A DNA stretch of 64,000 nucleotides from Pycnopodia helianthoides (GCA_032158295.1 CM063259.1:13425564-13489563); one strand, 5' to 3'; counted from the stretch's first letter, positions 1 to 10,955 are shown. Made by a program: numbers and translations. Notes: generated from the letters alone by a model not told the origin.

Positions 1-949
1 TTTTCCACCGTGAGCATCTTTATACCACGTAAATTATGTGCAATTCTGTGAACATTTATATTTTCAATCTTACCAATGTTGTGCACACCCTTTAAAAGAT
101 CAACTTGAACAAAATCTCTCAAACTAATTTGACTGGTTATTTATTTTGTGTTAAGTTATTATTTGGTCATAAGTGTGAAGTTTTCCTCCCTGTAATTTTT
201 TGTCAAAATTTGATCGAAAAAACTAGTGCCCCCCCCCCTCCTTCTTTGATTTTTGAAACTAGTGTTTTTTTTCCCGCTGGTTCTCAGCAAAGACCCATAA
301 AAGTGAAAAGTGAAATCAACACCGAAGTACCAGTGCCTCAGAAAACCAGCGTAAAAACCAGTCCGTGTTGTGACGTAAAATATGTCACAACACGTACTGA
401 ATGAAGGTTGTTTATCCTCATATCTTTGTAATGCATTTTCAATTGTGTTGTTTGGGATCGAATCCGTAGTGTGACGTCACAGCGCTGTTTTGATTCTTAG
501 GTGCTTTGGGGCTTTTCGTGAAAATCTGAACTGACACTGATCAAAATGAGTTTAACAATTTTTTTTTTTATGAAACAATTTTTGGACGTCGGTGATTTCG
601 GAATAGACTTTGAAAGTCTATATTGCTGGCTCCTGAATACTGCCACTGTTTAATTAATGGCTTGTACAATCTGAATGTTGTATGTATTCATTTACTCACG
701 CCGTGTGTACATACATGTAGTGCATTACTGTGGCTGCTAATGTGGCCAATGAGACTGCCTGGACGAGTCCATTTTATCCGAGGGTGGTGACACTTTCAAA
801 TTCTGTAAATACATCGAATGTTTAGACGAGAGAGCATTTGTTAATGAGTTTCGTGTTGTTAACTTAGCATCACATTTAGTGTATATATGTTTAAGATGTC
901 TCCCTTGCCTAGTAACCACGATTAAATAACACCTACAGTAAATGTTTGC
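1..949. other. Upstream flank without a recognisable gene
   Basis: AT-rich sequence with short homopolymer runs (poly-C near 227, poly-T near 560). The longest open frame (105-404, + strand) contains homopolymer tracts and has no recognisable domain, so I do not call it a gene. I see no tandem array and none of the repeat families described for the rest of the window. Confidence 0.5.
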
Positions 950-1198
950 TCAGACAGGGTACACTGTTGGGAATTGCATCCTCACTTGGTGTATCCCAAC
1001 ATATGCATAAAATAACAAATATTCTTTTGAGAAATTACCTCTTTCTCCAAAAAAACACCGACTTGACTTCAGAGGGAGTCGTTTCTCACAATGTATTATA
1101 CTATCAGCAGCTCTCAGGTGCTCCTCACCTAGTAAGTTTTTATGGTAAGATTTGTATTTATTGAGTAATTATTTATAGTAAGTATTCACTGCCTTTAA
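950..1198 (-). mobile_element. TTAA-type MITE, D-like family, reverse copy
   Basis: Read on the minus strand this begins TTAAAGGCAGTG and contains the sequence for a leader like 'AACTTACTAGGTGAGGAGC', then 'TGAGAAACGACTCCCTCTG', both hallmarks of the D family at 18700 and 25842. It ends in the TTAA at 1195-1198, which is also the first TTAA of the next element. No coding capacity, so a non-autonomous DNA transposon is the most likely identity. Confidence 0.6.
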
Positions 1199-1536
1199 AG
1201 GCCTGTACACTATTGTTGAGATCGAAAAACACAATGTTCACAGATTCACACATAACTTACATGATTTAAAGTAAGTAATGGTAGAAAGGGTTCCTTAAAA
1301 TATTTCTGCCCTAAAATGCTATCGTTTCTGAGAAACGAGTAAAACAATAGTAATTATCGCGCGCGATAATTTGAAAAAACAGAAAACACATAAGATCTCT
1401 TTTCACTGTTTTCTCGTGACCTCGATGACCAATTGAGCTCAAACTTTCACAGGTTTGTTTGTTCATGCATATGTTTAATCACACAAAATGTGGACACTGA
1501 TTTTGAGCTGTTACCAAAAGTGTACAATACCTTTAA
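1195..1536 (+). mobile_element. TTAA-type MITE, C family
   Basis: A 342-bp element with TTAA at both ends, beginning TTAAAGGCCTGTACACTA and ending GTGTACAATACCTTTAA, so the ends are imperfect inverted repeats. It has a 20-bp palindrome centred on CGCG at 1352-1371. Other copies lie at 35092 (3' truncated) and 37886 (full length, more than 95 percent alike by eye). Non-coding. TTAA ends are typical of piggyBac-related elements; that assignment is inference. Confidence 0.75.
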
Positions 1537-1813
1537 ATCTTGAATTAATAAATGAACAAAATCAATAATTACCATTAAGAGTCTAGACATACCCATCCAC
1601 CTTTATGAAATGCTTCAACGTATATTATCCAATGCGCTTATTTTCTTAAATACCAACGATAGTTGAGGTCAATTTTGTACAACTCTAGAATGTCAGGTCT
1701 CAGAAGACGCTTAGGGAGGTACTCGTGCAGAATTGTTTAACAAAGGGAGCTACAGTGTATTGTCCACAGACTAACCGGCCGCGTTGTCTGTCGTTTCTAC
1801 GGCCTCGTCCAAA

Positions 1814-2250
1814 TTAAAGGCAGGGTATAAACGTTTGGTAATTACTCTACATGTTAGTGACCATGAAAACTTAAAATGGTAAAGAGCACTGACGAGCTGT
1901 TTGATAGTATAAAACGTTGTGAGAATCGACTCCCTTTAAAGTAGTGTAGTTTTAGAGAAAAGGGGTAATTCCCCCCCCCCCCCCAAAAAAAAAATTAGTA
2001 AAAAATAAATAAAAATTAAAAAATAAATAAAAAATAGTTAATCTGAGAAAGGCTTCAGGTCTCAGGCATTTTGATAGCAAACAATTCCATGCAGCAAGGG
2101 TGTTTTTTTCTTTCAATATTTTCTTGTTACTTTGATGACCAATTGAGCCCAAAATGTCCACAGGTTCGTTATTTTACGCGTATGCTGGGATACACTGAGT
2201 GAGGATTGCTGGTCTTGGACAATTACCAAAAAGTATACCCTGCCTCTTAG
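1814..2250 (+). mobile_element. TTAA-type MITE, D-like family, diverged
   Basis: Starts TTAAAGGCAGGGTATA and ends TATACCCTGCCTCTTAG, giving inverted ends with one degraded TTAA. The centre holds a poly-C/poly-A tract at about 1971-2030 that probably arose by slippage. The shared core 'GATGACCAATTGAG' is at about 2135. Confidence 0.65.
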
Positions 2251-3539
2251 CATGAACCCTCGGTACCACCTTTGTGATTACTGCTAGTGTTACTTGATTG
2301 TCTTGTCAGTTTAGAACAGTGTTATCATTTCAATGCGCTCGCTCGGAGAACGACTTTGTTTTCTTTTAATCTTGTAAGATGATTTGCTGGAGCGAATGCA
2401 TCGGCATAAAGCCTGCTGCACCAACCATCGGCCTATGATCAATAATGCACACTAATTGACAATCTGTCGACTACCCTTGATCATCATTCCCCCAACCCCC
2501 CCTCAATGCGGAATGGATCATTCCGACCTCGGCTCCCTCAGGGCATATCAAATGACAGGCTCTCTTGAGCAGGAACCATCCCCTCCCTCCCCCCCCCCCC
2601 GAATTGCCCAATAGCTAACGAGCTGCCAGACATCCCATCATGCCCGGTGTATCTAATGTACCGAGCACATGTTGATGTGTTTACGTAGGCTACGTGTACA
2701 TATGCAGACGTAATAGTTTAGCGCTTCCAGAACTGTTTTTTTTTTTTTTTCTCTCTTCTACTTTTTTCTTCTTCTTCTTCTTCTTCTTCTTCTTCTCTTC
2801 TTCTTCTTCTTTCTTCTCACTGTATATGATGTATACAAAGTATCTTAGTTCTTAGTCTATTACTGCTGACCGTATGAATATAGATACCATATGATCGGAA
2901 TGGATTATACCTCAAGCGTGCATGACGGTGCATACATCTCTGTAGTAAAGGTGTGTTCCGCGGTCGACATTTCTGGCATTTTGCGGGGGGGGGGGGGGGG
3001 TCATGGGTGCGCGCTAGAAAAGACACACACGTCAAACTTTTCCCCGTTGACATTTAACGAATCCGTGTATACATTTCAGTGGAGTTTTTGAAATTGTTCG
3101 GTGTGGCGCGTTGCTTTTTTATGTGGGATGATCGTTAGATCACGGATGGCCGCCGTTCGTTACTAGTTTGTTATGCGGAGACGGATCGCCTCCATTGGTT
3201 CCACATGTGCATGTAGCGTTGTGGTTTTTTTTTTTTTCTTCTTCATAATCATACCTCATGTTGCTTGCCGATGAAATTCGGCCCCCAACTTTAAGTGTCT
3301 ACACTGGAGACAGTCGAGACGACATCTGGTTTCTGGTCCGATGCAAGGACTCCTTTGGCTAAGATGTGTAGCTGGATGGATTTACTAATGATTGGGTTTT
3401 GTGTATGCGTAGGGTTTGGTTTCCCGTCCTCCGACACACTGTGCTCGGTATTGACCGATGGTTGAGAGCCTACATATGTCACCAGCTAGCTATGATGATG
3501 CTGGGAAAAGAGCTCAATGGATCAACCCTTGAGCTTTTG
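2251..3539. other. Flanking sequence with homopolymers, no gene
   Basis: Contains poly-C at 2588-2600, poly-G at 2984-3000 and the CTT microsatellite listed separately. Short frames here are broken by low complexity and no domain is recognisable. Confidence 0.5.
2751..2818 (+). repeat. CTT microsatellite
   Basis: An almost pure run of CTT/TTC triplets with a few interruptions, preceded by a poly-T tract. Confidence 0.9.
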
Positions 3540-4110
3540 TTAGTCTCCTCTCAAGGCAACATCTCTGTGGAATGTTTTAATGTACAAATGTCTGCCCCCG
3601 TTTTTTTTCCCCACTGATTGATCACATTGTACACCGTTAGTCTCCTCTCAAATCAACTTAAAATTTTCACTGAGTACTGCTCTCTTGAGGTTTCTATCGC
3701 ATTGTACATCATTAGTCTCATCTCAAGGCAACATTTTTTGCGGCGGTTTATTGTGTGTACTCATCACACCACTTTGCTGATTGATTGCTCATGTAATAAC
3801 GACTGCATTGTACACAATTAGTCTCCTCTCATGTCAACTAAAAATTGGTGCGCTTTGCCGAGCACTGCTGGTGGAGTTACCATCATATTTTTTTACATTA
3901 TTAGTCTCCTCTCCAGGCAACATTTCTGTAGCAGTTTTTGTGTGTGGATGTGTCTTTTGCTGATGGATGCTCATGAAATAACTGTCTCATTGTACACACT
4001 CTCAAGTTAACTAACATTGGTGCATTTTGCTGAGGAGTACTGTTCATGAAGTAACCATCGCATTGTTTCACCAATCGTCTCCTCTTGGAAAACGACTAAA
4101 ATTTGTTGCG
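3540..4110 (+). repeat. Diverged tandem array, ~180-bp dimeric unit
   Basis: The phrase TTAGTCTCCTCTCA recurs at 3540, 3637, 3712, 3818 and 3901, with a decayed copy near 4074. Alternate copies are 172-189 bp apart and neighbours 75-106 bp apart, and the alternate ones are followed by AAGGCAACAT or by TCAACTTA/TCAACTAA. That pattern fits a two-half higher-order unit. It has no consistent reading frame. Confidence 0.75.
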
Positions 4111-4916
4111 GCAGGATTTTTTTTTACAGCCCTGTGTTCAAAGGGTTGCCCCGCAGTACACTGTCTTTGTCTGTGTATCATACAACAACAGCTATCAGCT
4201 TAGACTGCAAATGATTATTGTTTATAATTTTTTTCTGCTGATAATGTACGAAGATAAAGATTGATTCTGGATGTGGCTGTTCGTGCATGCATCCACACAC
4301 ACCACTCTGCATACCGTGTAGAACATGCAGTGGCAGGCAGCGGTGCCGATCCACTGTTGTTAATCACGTACACTCTGTGCTGCTTGGGGGGGAGAAGGAA
4401 GGGACGACTGATGATGCGTGTCTGACCATGGAGGAGAAGAGGGGAAGGTACCGGTGACCAACTGGTGACCAATACCACGTGTGATTACTGACCCACAGTC
4501 TCTGTGTGAATGTGTACTGACAGCACACCTCCTCCTGTGGACTGCATCATAATATTAATATGCAACAACATACGCTGGACGAAAAGAAAAAAACCTGTGC
4601 ACGGTGAACCACTTGTCTCTCCGGACTTGAGAATGGATATGCGCTAATTGCCGATTACAGTGTGGATCATGTTGCTCGTTCGGTTTCGGAGGTGGTAGTT
4701 AGAGTGGGGGAACACTTAACGGTTACATCCTGGATTGTAAAGGAAGGCGAGTGTTAATTATGACTTGATGCAATTATATGCTGGAGCTAATCTACAAACA
4801 ACAGTCGGGTGTGTGTGTGTGTGTACTGGACTGCTCTATTTGGTGTTGGTTCAGTCTTGCAGTGTCTTAAACATCAGGGAGTGTTTTCTAAGCGTGCTGG
4901 TTTTATTGTCTTATGA
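4111..4916. other. Unassigned sequence between tandem arrays
   Basis: No repeat family or exon recognised. A short GT run lies at about 4808-4824. The minus-strand frame at 4215-4478 has no recognisable domain. Confidence 0.4.
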
Positions 4917-5174
4917 CTGTCCTGGTTGGACGGTATACTGTGCTGGAATATTTTCTTATGACTGTCCTGGTTTGAGGGTACACTGTGCTGGAATATTGCT
5001 TAGGATTGTCCTGGTTGGAGGGTATACTGTGCTGGAATATTGCTTAGGACTGTCCTGGTTTGAGGGTACACTGTGCTGGAATATTGCTTAGGACTGTCCT
5101 GGTTGGAGGGTATATTGTGCTGGAATATTGCTTAGGACTGTCCTGGTTGGAGGGTATATTGTGCTGGAATATTG
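4917..5174 (+). repeat. 44-bp tandem repeat, six copies
   Basis: GGAATATT recurs at 4944, 4990, 5034, 5078, 5122 and 5166, so the period is 44 bp after a 46-bp first step. Units alternate TTGGAGGGTATA and TTTGAGGGTACA. Since 44 is not a multiple of three the array is open in more than one frame, which explains the overlapping frames at 4765-5335; I do not regard these as genes. Confidence 0.9.
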
Positions 5175-5597
5175 TCTCAGGAAGGTCTCCTAAGATCAGC
5201 AAGTGTTTTTTTTACGGACCCATACTCAAAAAGCGATATTTTTTCTTCTCACTGATAAAAGTGCTGTGTGATGGTCGCCATTTTTTCTTTTCTTCGGACA
5301 TCGTTGACTATCTACTTTTAAGCAGGTGTCTCTAGTGGTAACCTTGATATTTTCTTATGATCGTCGAGTGTTAGTCTTGTATTGTCAGCCGATGTTTGTT
5401 TTTTGTTTACTGGTATTTGTGTGATCACCACGCTGTCAGACCAGCAAGTGTTATCATTGACCGATCTAGGTCTCAGGAAGTGACTGTTAGCGGTTGCTGG
5501 TATTTTGTACACCCTGACCGCAGAGAGGTCTTTGTGTTTCCTAGCAATCGGCCAGTGTCTTCAGTCGACGGTACTACGCCGCCGTACTGGTATTTTT

Positions 5598-5635
5598 GAT
5601 ATAAAAGACCGGGAGGTCAGTGCGCCGTTCACACA
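5598..5635 (+). promoter_or_regulatory. Candidate TATA promoter of the alternative CASK first exon
   Basis: TATAAAAG at 5600-5607 is followed by an initiator-like TTCACAC whose A at 5631 lies 31 bp downstream, the usual TATA-to-start distance. From 5631 to the first ATG at 5812 there is no other ATG, as expected of a real leader. There is no expression evidence; this is a sequence-only prediction. Confidence 0.45.
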
Positions 5636-5811
5636 GCATAGAACATTTGCATCTGGAGGTGCTGGTATCGTTAAACTTAGACTAAACCAAGGCACGGTGT
5701 CCTGCTTGGAGAGCATCTTCATAATTCAAGAAGCTGATAAACTTGTGGTTGTAAGCCAGGGATCCCCTAAGAGAGAGAGAGAGAGAGAGAGTTCCGGAGT
5801 ATTAGTTCTTG
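5631..5811 (+). other. Predicted 5' untranslated leader
   Basis: About 180 nt lying between the predicted start site and the first ATG. It contains no ATG on the + strand and carries a GA dinucleotide run (5771-5791) that could act as a GAGA-type element. Confidence 0.4.
5771..5791 (+). repeat. GA dinucleotide run
   Basis: Ten to eleven GA units just before the first-exon ATG. It is short enough to be polymorphic. Confidence 0.9.
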
Positions 5812-5934
5812 ATGGTGGTGGGAAGCGGAGGGGGGGGTTATTACTCGGGCGAGATGGCCTTCGATCGGATGTTGAGACAGCACCGGCGGGAGATTCCCAA
5901 CGGGTTCGATCTGGAGAGCGCATTCGAGAAGTGG
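5812..5934 (+). CDS. Candidate alternative first coding exon of CASK
   Basis: Open frame of 41 codons that stops exactly at a strong donor (TGG then GTAAGT at 5935), phase 0. The first ATG (5812) has a weak context; a second in-frame ATG at 5854 has G at -3 and G at +4, so translation may begin there with MAFDRMLRQHRREIPNGF. The peptide ends in an amphipathic stretch (FDLESAFEKW). Before the second ATG it is Gly-rich. I recognise no known family in it. The phase matches the acceptor of the CASK exon at 33785, so a protein running ...SAFEKW-LYDKINTK... is possible; it would lack the CaM-kinase-like domain and the N-terminal part of the first L27. Supporting context is the TATA box and ATG-free leader upstream. 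It could instead be the first exon of a transcript using exons I did not find, or of another gene. The splice to CASK is inference. Confidence 0.45.
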
Positions 5935-6354
5935 GTAAGTCACCTCGTGTCTTTTTTTTTGTTGTGTCGCGGAACAAACATGTCAAAAGTCGTGTAGGGT
6001 TTCGTCAAGCTTTGACCCTCCCCCAGTCGCAATAAACTCCTCAATCTCGTGACATGGTCAAATCTCTAGTGGGATCGGATTTTTAAATGTCAAGTCATAA
6101 CCCATTGATCTGATTTCAGCGATCACTTGCTGGAGGTATGATGGTTTTGTTTTCACAACTTGGTTTAGACCTTTAAGATACCACCATCGTCTTTGGCGTG
6201 GTACCTACTTTTCAGTAGCAATAACGAATACCCTAAATGGGTACTCTTGATTTTCGAAAAAGGGCGCCAGACTATCTTTTGCACTGCTAGCCTCGGTTTG
6301 GATACAGTGGCTTTGAATGGAATGAGACAAACAACATGGCTTAACCATGCAGGC

Positions 6355-6745
6355 CTGATGCTTCGGTTTTTTTTGAAAGGGCGAGGGCACCAAGGCGATT
6401 TCTCCTCGGTATAAAGGGCACCTCTAGGAGGAAATTGTAAATGTCTATGGGAGCATTTCAAGGGGGCAACAAGGTAATGACCAGGGCCCAATTTCATGGA
6501 GCTGCTTAAGCACAAAATTTTGCTTAAGCAAAAAAATCATTGCTTAGAAAAATCAGACTACCGGCCAAGACTATACACTCAATTGTTATGCTAAGTAAAC
6601 AACAGCTAAATACCAGTCACAAGCAATGTATAAGGCATGAAATTTTGGCCAGTAACATGTGTAAAATAAGCAAGCTATTTTCGTGCTTAAGCAAATTGTT
6701 TACTTAAGCAGCTCCATGAAATTGGGCCCAGGGGCAAGACATACA
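6355..6745 (-). mobile_element. G-family repeat interrupted by an A-family element
   Basis: AGGCCTGATGCTTC at about 6352 and the words for 'gggcaccaagg', 'aaagggcacct' and 'catttcaagggggc' match the family best seen at 9866-10030. The A-family element at 6484-6730 sits inside its 3' part: CAGGGGCAAG resumes after 6729. Confidence 0.55.
6484..6730 (+). mobile_element. A-family palindromic MITE, long subfamily
   Basis: Starts GGGCCCAATTTCATGG and ends CCATGAAATTGGGCCC: perfect inverted ends followed by GCTGCTTAAGCA-type subterminal repeats. It is 247 bp long and non-coding. A near-identical copy lies at 12851-13098 in the opposite orientation. Confidence 0.85.
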
Positions 6746-6877
6746 TACTGTATGATGGGCTAGGAACTAAAACGAGCCGTATACACAACCAGTCACTCAC
6801 ATATCGTATGAGTGTACGTTTATACCACATGACTAATGTATGTCCATTGAGCATTTGCATATAATAATTTTTGTGCA

Positions 6878-6912
6878 GGTACATGTACATGTACACATGT
6901 ACATGTACATGA
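6878..6912 (+). repeat. ACATGT palindromic microsatellite
   Basis: Repeats of the self-complementary hexamer ACATGT/GTACAT. A shorter run of the same type lies at 10350-10370. Confidence 0.85.
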
Positions 6913-6939
6913 ACATTTTATGCCTTGTGGTATGCTTTA

Positions 6940-7262
6940 ATAATAATAATAACTAGTTCTTATATTTCACAATAACGTATCAATGTGCTTTACATTAGTG
7001 CCCTGGTCATTGGGCCAATACCAATCCCTGGGGAGTATACAGCCCCGTGCTGCCGTGGCGCTCCGAAGGCTTTTTCATACACAATATCAACCTCTACCCT
7101 CGCAGGTACCCATTTATACCCCCTGGGTGAAGAGAAGCAATTATGGTGAAGCATCTTGCTCAAGGGCACAAGTGTCATGACCGGGGTTTCGAAACCCACA
7201 CCCCGATGACTCGACCACCAGAACTTGAATCCGATGCTCTTAACCACTCGGTCATGACACCC
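6940..7262 (-). mobile_element. SINE with tRNA-Leu-like head (SINE1), reverse copy
   Basis: Minus strand: a class II tRNA-like head at 7172-7262 (GTCATGACCGAGTGGTTAAG A-box region, TTCAAGTTC anticodon arm, GGTTTCGAAACCC in the B-box region), then a ~220-bp body that ends in a TTATTATTATTA tail at 6940. The + strand copy at 55995-56345 has the same layout. Tail plus internal promoter boxes indicate a SINE. The head has lost some pairing, so this is not a functional tRNA gene. Confidence 0.8.
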
Positions 7263-7369
7263 TACAATGCTTTTTTCATATTTCTGTACCAGCCTGACCA
7301 GCAGTAGTGTGTACATAAGATCCTGTTTGTAGTATTTATGTCAACTTGACCTTAGGTTGATAACCCAGG

Positions 7370-7561
7370 GTTTGCCCTAAAACTTTTTCAGTGACCAGTT
7401 AGCTTGCTGCTTTCCCTTGTCCACCAGCTTTTTTCCACTAGTCGGTACTTTTTTTTTTTATGAAATAGGGATGCTTTTCAACACTGAACGCTGGACCACT
7501 TGGAGTGAATTTCAACTGGTCCTCATGTGTTTTAACTGGCATTTGGCCGGCGGACCATTTG
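7370..7561 (+). repeat. Dispersed repeat fragment (M family)
   Basis: GGTCCTCATGTGTTTTAACT and GCATTTGGCCGGCGGACC recur with few changes at 42440-42487. Its full length is not clear, because a B-family MITE begins directly after it. Confidence 0.5.
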
Positions 7562-7955
7562 TTAAAGGAACATTACAGAATTGGTTTTTGCTAACAAAAC
7601 AGTTGCTGGCAGTGTAAGCACTTTATGTAATCCACCATATACATAAACTGACAAACCTGTAGAAGTTTGAGATCGATCGGCCATCTGGGTCACGAGAAAA
7701 TAGTGAAAAACCGATTACACATTGGCATGAAATCATATAGATTCAACAAATGAATAAAACGCTCACTGAGCGATAAGCTCCAATCTGAACATTAGTTTAT
7801 TCATTTCTCATCAAATATGGCATTTCAGTCTGAAATATTTCAAGGGATGTTTTCTACTATCATCATCATTAGACCGTGTAAGTTTGATGTAAATCTGTGA
7901 TCAAAAAGTATTTTTTACAAGTTTGTTTCTTACCAACTCTGTAATGCTCCTTTAA
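7562..7955 (+). mobile_element. TTAA-type MITE, B family
   Basis: 394 bp, TTAA at both ends: TTAAAGGAACATTACAGAAT at the start and TCTGTAATGCTCCTTTAA at the end. Six copies in the window (7562, 13174, 35421 truncated, 39265, 54906, 56635 reversed) are about 90-97 percent alike by eye. Non-coding. Confidence 0.9.
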
Positions 7956-8586
7956 GGGAGAACGCTGTGTAAAAACCTCATGACAATAGTCTGAAGAAAA
8001 AAAATGGTTTATTATAAATTCTAGTTTGAACACTAACATTCGTTTCTTTAAATGTTATTTAATAAATATATAATCTTCCCCGCCATTCAACACATCACGG
8101 CCTTTCCACTAACTCTAATAACTCGCTACATGCACACAATGCTCGGCAGAAAATTCATGTAATTAAATGTATTCTCGGAGCGCACACCCCCGGGATTCTG
8201 CAATTGTTGGTGACCTTGAGACATGGAAGCGTCTCGAGCTTCTGATCTTAAAATAACCGTAAATAACCGTTTTTTATTGTGAAGCTGTATTGGGAGGGAG
8301 CACGTTGGCTCGGAGCCTTGACACCAAAAATACATTTTGAACACTGATACTGTATTGATATGAGCACAAACCTTGAAGGTTATCCGTGATAAAAAAAAAC
8401 TGTACAGACTGACGTTGCTAGTCTATTAACTGCGATCGTACCTGTGAAGTTTTGCGTTTAAATTGTCAGAAACTGGACAGATGTGTAAATTCTCGACTGA
8501 TTTCTTCGTTTGTCTTTCTTCGTTAGTGCCATGGAAAAATTGAAACCCCCGTATAAAGGATAGCGGTACTTATGTCAAGTTCAGGC
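7956..8586. other. Intron sequence, nothing recognised
   Basis: No repeat family, exon or array identified. The minus-strand frame 8126-8344 has no recognisable domain. Confidence 0.4.
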
Positions 8587-8589
8587 ATG

Positions 8590-9010
8590 TGGTTTCTCTC
8601 AGATTTTTTCCCTCCTGATTTCAGGATTTTCTCAAAATTTCCTTGAGCCGTCAAATTTCCTTGCAAGAAGTAAAAAAAACAATCACCAAAGGGAGAAAGA
8701 ATAAGTCCACACTGTGTCCAAAACCTTGAGTGTTGTATTTCTGGCGGTGCACAGAGTCTGTAAAATCTCCTGAATGGTAAACACCTGGGCCCAATTTCAT
8801 AGAGCTGCTTAAGCAGAAAATTTTGCTTAACAATTTTCTGCTAAGCAGAAATGAGCAGGGCACCAGTCACAAACTGTACATGTGACATGGTAGTTTGGCT
8901 GGTAACCTTAATTTGGTAAGCATAATATTGTTGTGCTTAGTTACTTTTTGTGCTTAAGTAGCTCTATGAAAGTGGGCCCTGGAAGGTTCTGGATCTAGAA
9001 TAAGGTGGGA
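8590..9010 (+). mobile_element. F-family repeat split by an A-family element
   Basis: The words 'gattttctcaaaattt', 'gggagaaagaataagtcc', 'gtgttgtatttctgg' and 'cacagagtctgtaaa' match copies at 11850-12085, 28060-28300 and 41085-41280. The A-family insertion at 8787-8980 splits it, and GGAAGGTTCTGGATCTAGAA resumes at 8981. Confidence 0.6.
8787..8980 (+). mobile_element. A-family palindromic MITE, short subfamily
   Basis: 194 bp from GGGCCCAATTTCATAGAGC to GCTCTATGAAAGTGGGCCCT, with internal CACCAGTCACAAACTGTACA and GTTTGGCTGGTAACC. Other copies of this subfamily lie at 20274, 37170, 41282 and 57945, with fragments at 10179, 13697, 29769, 50646 and 51945. Confidence 0.85.
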
Positions 9011-9104
9011 ACCCAGACCTGCAAGCCATTTTTTCCCCCCAGGAACGTTAAGACTGTAGCAAAACTCATCCCTCAAAGTTGTACGCAAGCAAATAATTGT
9101 GTTG

Positions 9105-9545
9105 CAGTTGTCTGATATGTTCATCACACACACATTCTCTTGAAACCATTTGCATTTTACAGCTGGACTTGATTTGTCAAAGCGCTCGGATTCAACCTAA
9201 GATGAGTTGTCAATATCGCCATAGCGATTTGTATTGTGACATCACACGTTGCTTGGCGATTTCAGATTGATACACAGCTTAAGGTCAATCTTTGCTCTTT
9301 GTGAAATGGTACCCCAGATAACCTGTACCCACTCGGACACCGAATTGGCAATTGTCTGAAATATGCACACACACATTCACTGGAAACCATTTCCATTTTA
9401 CAGCTGGACTTGATTTGACAAAGCGCCCGCATTCATCTTAAGATGAGTCGTCAATGTCGCCATTGTGATTTATATTGTGACATCGCGCTTTGCTGAGCAC
9501 TTCAAGTTGGTACAAGGCGTAAGGTCAATCTTAGCAATTTGTGGA
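9105..9545 (+). repeat. Tandem duplication, ~244-bp unit
   Basis: The segment starting GTCTGATATGTTCATCACAC at about 9109 repeats at about 9352. Shared blocks include TTTTACAGCTGGACTTGATT, CTTAAGATGAG and TAAGGTCAATCTT. A third diverged copy of the inner part (GTTGTGACATCACACTTTGC) lies at 28875-28930. Confidence 0.8.
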
Positions 9546-10030
9546 GGCAATTGTCGCCGTGCCCCTGGTCATTGCCTCGCTGCCCTTTTGAAATGTTCCA
9601 GTCGAAACGATTATCTCTGTAGGTGCCCTTTACTGAGGTTGAACCGCCTCGCCCTCACAAGAACAAAGTTTCAAGCCTGTATTTACAGGCAGAACGGCGT
9701 TGTGCAGATTTTTCCCCCCCCTCAAATTTCAAAAACTGTCCCCACAGATCTTCCTTTGTGTGCAAACGTTGTTGAACGACGTGACAGTTCAATTTTGCAA
9801 ATAAAGACTCAAATCCCTATTGGCGTGTCTAAGCATTTGTGGTGATGTAGAGAGACTGTAAATCCCAGGCCTGATACTTCATGGAGGCAGCGAAGGCAAT
9901 TGCCCCCGTTGCCCCTGTTCAATGCCTTGGTGCCCCCTTGAAATGTGCCAGAGGTGCCCTTTACTAAGGACAAAACGCCTTGCTGCCCTCGCCCCTTTCA
10001 AAAATTAATCATCAGGCCTGAAATCCTCTG
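9546..10030 (+). mobile_element. Two G-family repeat copies
   Basis: Copies at about 9546-9690 and 9866-10030. The second starts AGGCCTGATACTTCATGG and ends AATTAATCATCAGGCCTG, so it has inverted ends and looks like a short DNA element. Shared internal words are 'gcaattg..cccc', 'cccttgaaatgt.cca' and 'ggtgccctttact'. Confidence 0.6.
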
Positions 10031-10178
10031 AAACTCTCCACACTGGAGGTTCAAGGATTTCATCTTCAGATTTCTCCATTTTTGTTTTGATAATCGCAGT
10101 CACCCTTTTTCAAACCTTCACCCACATTCTAGAGAGTTGCTATCATCATCGCTCTTAAACATGAACACAAGGGCTTAG

Positions 10179-10340
10179 CTCAGAAAAAAAAAATCATGCT
10201 TGGAAGAAACAGGTTACCAGCCAAAAAGCTGTGAAGTTTATATAATTGCAACTGGTACCCCGTTTACTTTTTGCTTAGTGAAAACAAATTTGCTACGTAG
10301 GCAGTATTTACCGCTAAACAGCTTTATGAAATCGGCCCTG
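10179..10340 (+). mobile_element. Degraded A-family element
   Basis: Begins at GGCTTAGCTCAG and ends at CAGCTTTATGAAATCGGCCC, with GTTACCAGCCAAAAAGCTGTG inside, as in the A copy at 37170. Confidence 0.5.
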
Positions 10341-10379
10341 ATGCAGGCTTACATGTACATGTACATGTATGTGCCCATA

Positions 10380-10950
10380 TAATACGCAATAATCAATGAT
10401 ACACATGAGACATAAAAAATGAAGAAAAAAAAAACCAAACACCATTGACCATGGCTACACTCGGCGCACCTGCTTCTTAACAAAACAGAACAACACTCAT
10501 TACCTGGCCTCCAAATTTACAATGTCAAGATTATTACCATTAGGGAGAAAGTTTCCGGGCAATAATTATTCCGTTACAATCAAATCGTACACCATGATTT
10601 GTGTGGGTTTATCCTTGCTCTAGAAACTGAGTGTGTAACATTCTTTTGATCTTTTTTTTTTGGATATTATTTTGTTTCTGATTGAGATAGCGGAAGTTTC
10701 TTTGAAATTGCATAATGGCATACGCACATCGTGGGCGGTTGTACTGCGTGTTACCGTGAATACGATGTTCTGTGCCCGAAAACGTGCACTTCCTGCCAAA
10801 ACTCAGAACTGGGTTAATTCGTTCACTAATTACAGATCAGGCTATAGAGCTTTCAAATAACACATAAAATGCATGTAGGGCACTATATTGTATAGTATAA
10901 CTTATGCAGTACCCGATGCTTCACAGACGCAACGAAGGCAGTGGGTGACT
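10380..10950. other. Intron sequence, nothing recognised
   Basis: No gene or repeat family recognised. The + frame at 10660-10860 has no recognisable domain. Confidence 0.4.
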
Positions 10951-10955
10951 TTTGA

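Noticed and set aside
4765..5335. Two overlapping + frames of 91-108 codons
   Set aside because: They translate the 44-bp tandem array, whose period is not a multiple of three, in successive frames.
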